A stretch of DNA of 64,000 nt from Collinsella sp. (GTDB lineage: Bacteria; Actinomycetota; Coriobacteriia; Coriobacteriales; Coriobacteriaceae). Both the position numbers and the translations under genes were made by a program. Shown here in pieces: positions 42,291 through 48,954 of this stretch (positions are counted from its first letter, which is position 1; the number at the start of each line of letters is the position of its first letter). The stretch is from the NCBI GenBank assembly GCA_019419555.1, contig DXZR01000007.1, forward strand, positions 17,157-81,156, in the 5' to 3' direction. The notes below the pieces were generated by a model, which saw only the letters and a list, made by a program, of their open reading frames with translations, was not told the origin of the DNA and did no database searches.

Positions 42291-43259
42291 ATGAACGCAC
42301 ATGATTTGGTTCAGGAAATCATCGAGCGCAAGGGCAAGATCGAAAACGTCTTTTGGATCGCTTGTGGCGGTTCGATGATCGACCTGATGCCGGCCAACGA
42401 GCTGCTCAAGCGCGAGGCCACCACGTTTACCTCGACGGTCTACACGGCACGCGAGTTTTGCCTGATGGCCCCCAAGAGCTTAGGGCCGAAGTCGCTCGTT
42501 ATTGCCTGCAGCCACAGCGGCAACACGCAAGAGGTCGTCGACGGCTGCGAGATGGCACTGGCCGCCGGCGCCGAGGTCGTCGCCCTCACCGACTGCGAGG
42601 GCTCCAAGATCGATAACGACAAGTGGACTACCTGGGTCTACCCCTGGGGCGAGGGCGTGTCGCAGGCCGAGGTACCGCAGGGCATCGGCACCCTGATCGC
42701 TGCCGAGCTGCTCGACCAGCAGGAAGGCTACGAGGCGCTCGCCGACATGTACGAAGGCCTTAAGCAGATGGACGCGCTGCTGCCTGCCGCCCGCGAGAAG
42801 GTCAACGCCGAGCTGGGCGATCGCTTTGCCGAGCTCTGCCAGCAGCACAAGTTCTTCTATATCCTGGGCTCCGGTCCCAACTTTAGCCAGACCTACGCCA
42901 TGGCCATTTGCTCGCTCATGGAGATGCAGTGGCAGCACTGCTGCTATATCCACTCCGGCGAGTACTTCCACGGCCCCTTCGAGGCTACCGAGCCCGGCGT
43001 GTTCTACTTTGTGCAGCTCGGATCGGGCGAGTGCCGCCCCATGGAGGAGCGCGCGCTTGCGTTCCTCAACACGCACACCGATACGATTATGGTGCTCGAC
43101 GCGCTTGAGTACGGCGTGGGCGAAGTGCCTGCCAGCGTGCGTTCGTTCCTGGAGCCGATCTTCTTCTATGCGATGAGCTGCGAGCTGCGCGCCGCCCGCG
43201 GCAAGGTGTTCGACCACAGCCCCGAGATCCGTCGCTACATGGGCATCGAACAGTACTAG
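42291..43259 (+). CDS. SIS-domain sugar isomerase/deglycase (FrlB-like) 3
   Basis: This 322-residue double-SIS protein has NVFWIACGGSMIDLMPANELL (about residues 19-39), VIACSHSGNTQEVVDG (near 69-84) and active-site SGEYFHGPFEATEP (near 223-236). It ends with the paralogue-specific RRYMGIEQY. AAGGAGGAGC precedes the start. It is controlled by its own GntR gene upstream and has no PTS genes next to it, so the substrate must enter through a PTS elsewhere. It is the most divergent of the six SIS proteins in its C-terminal motif. Confidence 0.85.
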   Translation: MNAHDLVQEIIERKGKIENVFWIACGGSMIDLMPANELLKREATTFTSTVYTAREFCLMAPKSLGPKSLVIACSHSGNTQEVVDGCEMALAAGAEVVALTDCEGSKIDNDKWTTWVYPWGEGVSQAEVPQGIGTLIAAELLDQQEGYEALADMYEGLKQMDALLPAAREKVNAELGDRFAELCQQHKFFYILGSGPNFSQTYAMAICSLMEMQWQHCCYIHSGEYFHGPFEATEPGVFYFVQLGSGECRPMEERALAFLNTHTDTIMVLDALEYGVGEVPASVRSFLEPIFFYAMSCELRAARGKVFDHSPEIRRYMGIEQY

Positions 43260-43310
43260 GTAACGGGAAAAGCATTCACCTTCGATTCGCAAGCGAACAG
43301 CGTGCGTAAA

Positions 43311-43350
43311 AAGCGGGCCGCGCCGGTGGGTTTCCGGCGTGGCCCGCTTT
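43311..43350. terminator. Bidirectional terminator
   Basis: AAGCGGGCCGCGCCGG pairs with CCGGCGTGGCCCGCTT (one wobble); AAAAA on the left and TTT on the right serve both the SIS gene and the convergent dehydrogenase. Confidence 0.85.
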
Positions 43351-43392
43351 GCATGGCGTCCGTATGAGCGAGGTGTCGCGGCAAGCGGCGGA

Positions 43393-44370
43393 CTACTTCG
43401 CGTCGTAGGCCTCGGCGTCCCACCAGTCGAGTTGGGCGATGTTGTCGCGGATGTGCTGGCAGCTCTTGTGGAAGCCCTCGAGCTCGTACTCGGACAGGTC
43501 GAGCGTGTAGACCTCCTCGACGCCCTCGGCACCGATCACGCACGGCAGGGAGGTAAAGATGCCCTCCTCGCCATACTGGCCGGTCATAAGCGTGGAGGCC
43601 GAAAGCACGGCGTGCTCGTTGTGCAGCACGGCGGCGCAGACACGCGCGGCGGAGTTGGCGACGGCGTACTCGGTGCACTGCTTGCCAGCGTAGGTCACAT
43701 AGCCGCCCTTGCGCGCGAGTTCCTCGACCTCCATGTGGTCGAATGCGTACTTGTCGGGGTTCTCGGCCTGAAGCTCGTTGAGGCTCTTGCCGGCGATGGT
43801 TGCGGCCTTAAAGGCGGCAAGCTGGCTAAAACCGTGCTCGCCGATCATGTAGGCGTCGATGGACTTGGGGCTCACGCCGACCTTCTTGGAGATCTCGGTG
43901 CGCAGGCGGGCGGAGTCCAGGCCGCAGCCCGAGCCGATGATCTTTTTGGGATCGTAGCCGGTCAGATGCCACAGCTCGGTGCACACGACGTCGCAGGGGT
44001 TGGAGATACTTACGAAGATGCCGTCAAAGCCAGCATCGACGATGCGCTTGGCAAAGGAGCGGGCGGCGTCGGTGGTAAAGAACAGCTCGCCGTCGCGGTT
44101 GCCAGCGGCCAGCGCGACCTTACCGGCGGCGTTGACGATGACGTCGCAGCAGGCCAGCTCCTCGTAGTGGTCGTAGCAGTTGACGATCTTGGTGTTGTAC
44201 GGGACAAACGAAAGGGAGTCGCGCAGGTCCTGGACCTCGGACGTCACCTTGGCCTCGTTGATATCGCACAGGTACAGTTCATCGGCAATGCCCTGCATGA
44301 GCAGGCTGTTGGCGACATGTGCTCCTACGTGGCCCTGGCCGACCACACCGATCTTACGCGTCTGGTACAT
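43393..44370 (-). CDS. L-lactate / L-2-hydroxyisocaproate dehydrogenase family
   Basis: This NAD-dependent 2-hydroxyacid dehydrogenase of the LDH/MDH superfamily has about 325 residues. It has KIGVVGQGHVGAHVANSLL (Rossmann start), the aspartate in YLCDINEAK for NAD ribose, VIVNAAG, FVSISNPCDVV, GSGCGLDSARLRTEI with the substrate arginine, and active-site histidine in MIGEHGFS. The substrate loop (GKVALAAGNRDGELFF) differs from classic LactDH, pointing to a bulkier 2-keto acid as in L-HicDH. ATG 44370 follows GAAAGGAT. It would reoxidise NADH in fermentation. Confidence 0.85.
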   Translation of the reverse strand: MYQTRKIGVVGQGHVGAHVANSLLMQGIADELYLCDINEAKVTSEVQDLRDSLSFVPYNTKIVNCYDHYEELACCDVIVNAAGKVALAAGNRDGELFFTTDAARSFAKRIVDAGFDGIFVSISNPCDVVCTELWHLTGYDPKKIIGSGCGLDSARLRTEISKKVGVSPKSIDAYMIGEHGFSQLAAFKAATIAGKSLNELQAENPDKYAFDHMEVEELARKGGYVTYAGKQCTEYAVANSAARVCAAVLHNEHAVLSASTLMTGQYGEEGIFTSLPCVIGAEGVEEVYTLDLSEYELEGFHKSCQHIRDNIAQLDWWDAEAYDAK

Positions 44371-44407
44371 ATATGTATCCTTTCGGCCGAGTTTTTCGCG
44401 TCGAACC

Positions 44408-44436
44408 ATTGTAGCGTCCTGCTGTCACTTTGCTAA
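44408..44436 (-). promoter_or_regulatory. Promoter of the LDH-family gene
   Basis: On the minus strand, TTAGCA (44436-44431), a 17-base spacer and TACAAT (44413-44408). Confidence 0.6.
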
Positions 44437-44447
44437 GCTAAAGCGAA

Positions 44448-44478
44448 GTAGTTTTTTGGGACATGCCTTAATCTCTAC
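44448..44478. repeat. 31-bp GTAG...CTAC palindrome (copy 1)
   Basis: GTAG at 44448 and CTAC at 44475-44478 flank TTTTTTGGGACATGCCTTAA. It shares the GGGACATGCCT centre with copies at 48916 (reverse) and 51450 (inside a gene). Its arms are the least conserved of the three. Confidence 0.7.
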
Positions 44479-44581
44479 TTTTGGGGTGATTTGGGCCGCT
44501 GACGGCATCGCTGGGCGATGTGCTCGCGCGGATGGGGCCGCTCGTTGTACCATAGCTGCAACTGACTCGTAAGGAGCATCC

Positions 44582-45508
44582 ATGCCCATTCGCATCCCCG
44601 ACGCCCTCCCTGCCGCCGCGCAGCTCGAGAGCGAGAACATCTTTGTCATGACCGAGTACCGCGCGCTGCACCAGGACATCCGTCCGCTGCGTGTGCTCAT
44701 CCTCAACCTCATGCCCACCAAGATCGCCACCGAGACGCAGATTATGCGCAAACTCTCCAACACGCCGTTGCAGGTGGAGGTGGACCTGCTGCGCACCAAG
44801 ACGCACGAGGCCACGCACGTGAGCGCCGGCCACCTGGAGACGTTCTACCGCACGTTCGACGACATCCGCGACATCCACTACGACGGCCTGATTATCACGG
44901 GCGCGCCCGTGGAGCAGATGCCATTCGAGGAGGTCGACTACTGGCCCGAGCTCTGCCAGATCATGGACTGGTCCACCACGCACGTGCACTCCACGCTGCA
45001 CATTTGTTGGGGCGCGCAGGCGGGGCTCTACCATCATTACGGCATTCAGAAGTACGATCTACCGGCCAAGGCAAGTGGCGTGTTCGAGCATTATCTGGTG
45101 AAGCCGCAAAGCCCGCTGGTCCGCGGCTTTGACGACCGCTTCTATGCCGTGCATTCGCGCAACACCGATGTGCGCCGCGAGGACGTGGAGGCCGAGCCGC
45201 AGCTTGAAGTCGTGGCCGTGTCCGACGAGGTAGGCCTGTATATCGTCAAGTCGACCGACAGCCGCCGCTTTTTTGTCTTTGGCCATCCCGAGTACGATAC
45301 CGACACGCTGCGCCTGGAGTACGAGCGCGACGTGAAGCGCGGGCTCAACCCTCAGGTGCCGGCGCATTACTTCCCGGGCGACGATCCCACCGCCGAGCCG
45401 CGCAACGTCTGGCGCAGCCAGGCTCAGCTGCTCTACACCAACTGGCTCAACTACTACGTCTACCAGACCACGCCCTACGACCTGGCCCGCGCCGGCGAGG
45501 AGCACTAG
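44582..45508 (+). CDS. metA: Homoserine O-acyltransferase (MetA family), probably acetyl-specific
   Basis: This 308-residue methionine-biosynthesis enzyme has [21 protein letters not shown] (about residues 33-53), the nucleophile cysteine in [16 protein letters not shown] (near 139-154), the histidine in FVFGHPEYD, and the conserved glutamate two residues after in that segment. In [14 protein letters not shown] the residue after Pro-Val is Glu; in the family Glu at this place goes with acetyl-CoA and Gly with succinyl-CoA, so O-acetylhomoserine is the likely product. AAGGAGC precedes the start. It is a single gene flanked by repeats. Confidence 0.93.
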   Translation: MPIRIPDALPAAAQLESENIFVMTEYRALHQDIRPLRVLILNLMPTKIATETQIMRKLSNTPLQVEVDLLRTKTHEATHVSAGHLETFYRTFDDIRDIHYDGLIITGAPVEQMPFEEVDYWPELCQIMDWSTTHVHSTLHICWGAQAGLYHHYGIQKYDLPAKASGVFEHYLVKPQSPLVRGFDDRFYAVHSRNTDVRREDVEAEPQLEVVAVSDEVGLYIVKSTDSRRFFVFGHPEYDTDTLRLEYERDVKRGLNPQVPAHYFPGDDPTAEPRNVWRSQAQLLYTNWLNYYVYQTTPYDLARAGEEH

Positions 45509-45600
45509 GCCGCGGCCGTGGCTGCCGCTGTGGCGGTGGCAGCTGCTATGGCTGTGGCGGTTGCCGTATCTGTTGCCGTGACCGCTGCCGTGTCTGTTGC
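45509..45600. repeat. GC(T/C)GTGGC-rich low-complexity tract
   Basis: About 90 bases immediately after the metA stop are built of GCnGYnGTG-like hexamers/nonamers (GCTGTGGCGGTGGC, GCTATGGCTGTGGC, GTTGCCGTATCTGTTGCCGT). Either frame would encode Ala/Val repeats. It is prone to slippage and may vary in length between strains. Confidence 0.6.
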
Positions 45601-45604
45601 GTGA

Positions 45605-45728
45605 TGAGCGTGGAAATCCGGACACACGAGCGTGGATAATCGGACGTTTGCAACGTGAGCGTGGATAATCTCCCGTTTTTGGCTCACAAGGGGTCTCAAA
45701 GCGGGAGATTATCCACGCTCATTTTTTT
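45605..45728. repeat. AGCGTGGA repeat array and hairpin, left copy
   Basis: TGAGCGTGGA-type units start at 45605, 45627 and 45656, so spacing is 22 then 29 bases. The last unit is the left arm of a hairpin: TGAGCGTGGATAATCTCCCG (45656-45675) matches CGGGAGATTATCCACGCTCA (45702-45721), followed by TTTTTTT, so it can terminate transcription. The array at 47005 shows the same alternation. The remaining bases to 46016 hold no gene. Confidence 0.8.
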
Positions 45729-46016
45729 GCAGCTGCCGTACCGTCGGCATCATCACGCGTTGAGTACATGCGGACTACATCGCAAACTAGGTAGTTTTGA
45801 TCCACGGCATATTTTCTTTCAATGAAGTCGGTGGCTTTTGAGGCTCAAAATGTGGAGACAGGGACCTCTGGACAACCGCTCTACCTGCAGATATGGAGCA
45901 TTGGCCTAAAACATCCAAAACCGTCAAGCATTTAGTCAGCTGCTGGACAGCATTTGGTCAGACTTCGCATGAAACCGTCTGGTACGTTGGCGTCGTTCCA
46001 AGAGTTGGGAGGCGAC

Positions 46017-46979
46017 ATGGCAAACGCGACGGCGAATCAAAGACTTACAGGCCACATTAAAGCGTGCGAGCAGCAGATGAGCTGCGTGTACGCGCGCACG
46101 ATGGCGGAGGCAAAGCAGATTGAGCGGCGGGTGGCGGCGGGAAGTCTCGAAGTGGTCATGCCGGGACTGTACGCGCGTCCGGAATACTGGTCCGAGCTCA
46201 AGTTTCGGCAGCGTTATCTGCATCGGGTGCGGGCGCTTGCGCAAAAGCACCCCGACTGGACGTTTTGCTCCTATACGGCGGCCGTCGTCTATGGTCTTTC
46301 GGTTTCGCATGCCAATTTGACGCACATCCATATCGCCGCGATGCCGGCGCAATCGACGACGCCGGGCTCTCAGGTCATTCACCATCGCTATGCTCATCGA
46401 ACACGGGCCAGCCAGATGGATATTGCCGTGACCGATATCGATCAAACGATTGCGGATTGCCTGGTCGATGCATCGTTTGTCGAGGGGCTGATCATTGCGG
46501 ACTCGGCGCTCCATGAGCAGCTTTTGTCGAAGGAGCATCTTGTTGAGACGGTCGACAGGCTTGGCTTGAATCGTCGCGGTGTTGTGACGGCGCGCAGGGT
46601 CGCGCGGTGTGCCGACGGCTTGTCGGAAAGCGGCGGCGAGTCCAAGGCGCGTGCGCTGATGATCAAGCGCGGCTGGCAGGTTCCGGAGCTGCAAGTTGAG
46701 CTGTTCGACCCGGTTGAGCCGGGAAGGCCGTATCGCGTTGACTACCTGTGGCGCGTGGGCGACCGGTTGATCATTGGGGAGTTCGATGGATTCGTTAAAA
46801 GCGAGAAAGCGGCGGAGGAGGGCAAGCTTGCAAAGGCGCAATTTGACGAGCGCCAGCGCGAGTCGAGGCTTTCGATGCTCGATAACTGCAAGATTGTGCG
46901 CTTGTGCTGGGATGACCTAAGGGATCCGACAAAGCTCGATCGCAAGCTCAAGGTTGCCGGCGTGCCGTGTGCCTGCTGA
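46017..46979 (+). CDS. AbiEi-like / PD-(D/E)XK-like protein
   Basis: This protein of about 320 residues has an N-terminal winged-helix-like part of the AbiEi type (AGSLEVVMPGLYARPEYWSELKF, about residues 41-63; FCSYTAAVVYGLSV near 83-96). Its C-terminal half resembles the DUF559/Vsr-like endonuclease fold: YRVDYLWRVGDRLIIGEFDG and the following lysine (FVKSEKA) give a D...E-x-D-G...K arrangement near residues 240-270. ATG 46017 follows GGGAGG. It is flanked on both sides by AGCGTGGA repeat arrays. Role unknown; defence, toxin-antitoxin or repeat-associated nuclease are possible. Confidence 0.62.
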   Translation: MANATANQRLTGHIKACEQQMSCVYARTMAEAKQIERRVAAGSLEVVMPGLYARPEYWSELKFRQRYLHRVRALAQKHPDWTFCSYTAAVVYGLSVSHANLTHIHIAAMPAQSTTPGSQVIHHRYAHRTRASQMDIAVTDIDQTIADCLVDASFVEGLIIADSALHEQLLSKEHLVETVDRLGLNRRGVVTARRVARCADGLSESGGESKARALMIKRGWQVPELQVELFDPVEPGRPYRVDYLWRVGDRLIIGEFDGFVKSEKAAEEGKLAKAQFDERQRESRLSMLDNCKIVRLCWDDLRDPTKLDRKLKVAGVPCAC

Positions 46980-47004
46980 GACGGTTACAGGGCGTTAGGC
47001 TGCA

Positions 47005-47226
47005 CGAGCGTGGATAATCGGACACATGAGAGTGGAAATCTGGACGCGCATTGATTGAGCGTGGATTTTCAGACACGCGAGCGTGGATTTTCGGACGTGT
47101 GAATAATGAGCGTGGAAATCCGGACGGATGAGCGTGGAAAAACGGACGTTTGCAACATGAGCGTGGATAATCTCCCGTTTTTGGCTCATAAAGGGACTCA
47201 AAGGGGGAGATTTTCCACGCTCATTT
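47005..47226. repeat. AGCGTGGA repeat array and hairpin, right copy
   Basis: Seven units of the form (T/C)GAGCGTGGAnAnnCGGACn begin at 47005, 47027, 47056, 47078, 47107, 47129 and 47158: intervals 22, 29, 22, 29, 22, 29, a 51-base higher-order repeat. The last unit forms the left arm of a hairpin with GGGAGATTTTCCACGCTCA ending at 47223, followed by TTTTT. It lies between convergent genes. Confidence 0.82.
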
Positions 47227-47250
47227 TTGTGGGGTGCAGCGTGCCAGCCG

Positions 47251-47847
47251 TTAGGCGCTGATGATGTGGGGTAGCGGCAGGTCGTGGGCGTCGGTGGGAA
47301 CGTGGTCGACACGCTGCTCGTCAAAGGCGATGCCGATGACGTGGCATGTGGGCGAAACTGCAAGCAAGTAGCGGTCATAGCAGCCGCCGCCGTAGCCCAG
47401 GCGCGCGCCGGCGCGGTCGAAGGCTACGAGTGGCACGATGGCCATGTCGAGGGCCTCTGCAGACACGATAGGGAAGCGGTCGCTGTCGATGTCCATGGCC
47501 GCGAAGGCCCGCGTGGGGTGGGCGATAAACGGGGCCGCGGACGCATCGCCGACGGCAACTGCCCGCATGCACATGCGCTGGCCACAAGCTGCGGCGTCTG
47601 TTGCCGAGAGCATGCACGGATAGGCCACGCGCCAGCCGCGTTTGGCGGCAGCTGCGGCAAACGCGGCTGAGTCGACTTCGGAACCCATCGCGGCATAGAC
47701 GGCAACGGTGTGCGGTGCCGCGGCACCCGAGCTGCCCAGCAACTCAACAAGCCGCGCGCAAATGACAGCAGACTTCGCCGCCCGAACATCCAAATCAAGA
47801 GCATCGCGCCGAGCAATCATCGCCCGCCGCACTTCAGCCTTGCCCAT
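47251..47847 (-). CDS. 5-formyltetrahydrofolate cyclo-ligase
   Basis: This protein of about 198 residues converts 5-formyl-THF to 5,10-methenyl-THF with ATP. It has a basic N-terminal helix KAEVRRAMIARRDAL, VAVYAAMGSEVD (near residues 47-58), a middle segment with FPIVSAEALDMAIVPLVAFDRAGARLGYGGGCYDRYL (near 125-160), which is the family signature, and GIAFDEQRVDHVPTDAHDLP at the end. ATG 47847 has AGGAGG about five bases upstream; a longer in-frame start lies before that site. Two GGGACAG palindromes lie in its upstream region. Confidence 0.9.
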   Translation of the reverse strand: MGKAEVRRAMIARRDALDLDVRAAKSAVICARLVELLGSSGAAAPHTVAVYAAMGSEVDSAAFAAAAAKRGWRVAYPCMLSATDAAACGQRMCMRAVAVGDASAAPFIAHPTRAFAAMDIDSDRFPIVSAEALDMAIVPLVAFDRAGARLGYGGGCYDRYLLAVSPTCHVIGIAFDEQRVDHVPTDAHDLPLPHIISA

Positions 47848-47863
47848 CCCAACCTCCTCTAGC

Positions 47864-47902
47864 AAACCTGCCAAAAAGGGACAGGTTTATTTTGGCAGGT
47901 TT
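47864..47902. repeat. GGGACAG-core palindrome
   Basis: AAACCTGCCAAAA and TTTTGGCAGGTTT (13-base perfect arms) flank AGGGACAGGTTTA. Nearly the same element as 28684-28720. Confidence 0.8.
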
Positions 47903-47919
47903 TATCTGGGCAAATGTCG

Positions 47920-47958
47920 AAACCACCACAAAGGTGCCTGTCCCCTTTGTGGTGGTTT
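47920..47958. repeat. CTGTCCCC-core palindrome
   Basis: AAACCACCACAAAGG and CCTTTGTGGTGGTTT (15-base perfect arms) flank TGCCTGTCC. The core is the reverse complement of GGACAGGCA; a damaged sibling in opposite orientation is at 48659. Confidence 0.8.
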
Positions 47959-47975
47959 TGGCCCATGCGTTAACG

Positions 47976-48305
47976 CTATAGCGCCGCAGCGATCGCTTCA
48001 GTCACAAACTTATTGAGTGACTCGCCCTTCTTTGCCGCTGCCAGCGCCGCCTGTTTGTGGAGCTCAGAGCCCGTTCTTACGTTGAACGAGCCCTTAAAAG
48101 CCCGCTCGGGCTCTTTGCCCTTCTCGGCGCAAAACTCAAGGTAATCGTCGACGGCGTCGTGGAAGCATTGCTCCACTTCTTCAGCCGTGGAGCCTTCAAA
48201 TACGATTGCGTCCCTAATGCCGGCGACCATACCTGTTAGCACATGCTGTTCGGCATCGAACTCGACCGGGGCGAAATAACCCTTGTATGCCAAAACGTTA
48301 CTCAT
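47976..48305 (-). CDS. hicB: HicB-family antitoxin
   Basis: This protein of about 109 residues has a partial RNase H-like HicB N-domain (LAYKGYFAPVEFDAEQHVLTGMVAGI, then FEGSTAEEVEQCFHDAVDDYLEFCAEKG). Its C-terminal ribbon-helix-helix part reads FNVRTGSELHKQAALAAAKKGESLNKFVTEAIAAAL. It neutralises HicA and represses the operon. ATG 48305 follows GGAGGT and overlaps the end of hicA by eight bases; an earlier ATG at 48320 precedes the ribosome site. The RHH class of HicB is consistent with DNA binding at the palindrome upstream of hicA. Confidence 0.9.
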   Translation of the reverse strand: MSNVLAYKGYFAPVEFDAEQHVLTGMVAGIRDAIVFEGSTAEEVEQCFHDAVDDYLEFCAEKGKEPERAFKGSFNVRTGSELHKQAALAAAKKGESLNKFVTEAIAAAL

Positions 48306-48561
48306 GACTACCTCCGACATCTTGCAGAAAGCGAACGATGTTTCGAATGGTCCCCGCTGTCAATTCGTCAGATGGATGAGGCGCGTGCATTACGAACATC
48401 CTGCCATCTGATGGCCTGTAGAAGCGAACGCGCGATCCGGATGTCTTGCCTTTGCTGTCCATTTCAAAGCCATATGAGGCCATGACTTTTAAAAAATCGG
48501 CATACCGATACGTCGAAGGGCAGCTAAACAGTTGGGCGATGAGTTTATCGGCTCGAGTCAT
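48298..48561 (-). CDS. hicA: HicA-family mRNA interferase toxin
   Basis: This 87-residue double-stranded-RNA-binding-fold ribonuclease has YRYADFLKVMASYGFEMDSKGKTSGSRVRFYR and the catalytic histidine in VMHAPHPSDEL (about residues 57-67). It cleaves mRNA in ribosomes when free of HicB. It is the first gene of the operon, with GAGG upstream of ATG 48561, and overlaps hicB. Full length for the family (somewhat longer than the 60-residue minimal HicA). Confidence 0.9.
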   Translation of the reverse strand: MTRADKLIAQLFSCPSTYRYADFLKVMASYGFEMDSKGKTSGSRVRFYRPSDGRMFVMHAPHPSDELTAGTIRNIVRFLQDVGGSHE

Positions 48562-48575
48562 CTCGCCTCACATTC

Positions 48576-48613
48576 TGCAACTATATTCTAGTTGCAATTT
48601 AAGTCCGATGCAA
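48576..48613 (-). promoter_or_regulatory. hicAB promoter and operator
   Basis: On the minus strand TTGCAT (48613-48608), 17-base spacer, TAGAAT (48590-48585). The palindrome TGCAACTA-n5-TAGTTGCA (48576-48596) covers the -10, the expected place for HicB repression. Confidence 0.75.
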
Positions 48614-48658
48614 ACACTCATAATATAGAACATGTGTACGTATAGAACAAGTGTTCGA

Positions 48659-48697
48659 ATCACCACTGAGAAAGGGGACAGGCACCTTTGTGGTGGT
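48659..48697. repeat. GGGGACAGGCACC palindrome, damaged
   Basis: AATCACCAC and GTGGTGGT flank AAAGGGGACAGGCACCTTT, with an extra TGAG in the left arm. Related to 47920-47958. Confidence 0.6.
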
Positions 48698-48729
48698 CTG
48701 TGCTGTGGAGTGGGCGTCTGCGGCAGCTC

Positions 48730-48867
48730 GTCTCGATCTGTAACAGTAACTCGGCAAAATTGGACCCAGTTGTTACAGATTGAGACAAAGAGCTGGTGCC
48801 GTTCGGGAACGTCTCGATTTGTAACATCTGGAGCCGATATTGCCGTCTAGATGTTACAGATTGAGAC
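48730..48867. repeat. Two 57-bp palindromes with variable centres
   Basis: Elements at 48730-48786 and 48811-48867 are each exactly 57 bases. Both start GTCTCGAT(C/T)TGTAACA and end TGTTACAGATTGAGAC, so the arms pair, but the 25-base centres are unrelated. They sit between hicA and the M16C peptidase; no gene is supported here. Confidence 0.78.
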
Positions 48868-48915
48868 AAACCGCCGCGGTGGGCTGCGCCGCCTCGCCCA
48901 AGCCGCAGAAAAAAG

Positions 48916-48946
48916 GTAGATTTTCAGGCATGTCCCAAAAATCTAC
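48916..48946. repeat. 31-bp GTAG...CTAC palindrome (copy 2)
   Basis: GTAGATTTTCAGGCATGTCC... to ATCTAC. Its reverse complement differs from the copy at 51450 at a single base. It lies nine bases beyond the stop codon of the M16C peptidase and may act in termination. Confidence 0.8.
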
Positions 48947-48954
48947 CTTTGTGG

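Noticed and set aside
44448..44478. Insertion-sequence ends
   Set aside because: No transposase and no target duplication; the 31-base palindromes are too short and occur singly.
47005..47226. CRISPR array
   Set aside because: Repeat units are imperfect, spacers are 6-13 bases, the spacing alternates 22/29 and no cas genes are present.
46995..47378. Minus-strand small protein MSQKREIIHAHVANVRFSTL...
   Set aside because: It is translation of the AGCGTGGA repeats (a similar peptide appears at 45505-45699), with no independent evidence of expression.
48660..48869. Minus-strand frame with repeated SQSVT...LQIET
   Set aside because: Arises from the two 57-base palindromes; repeat-derived.
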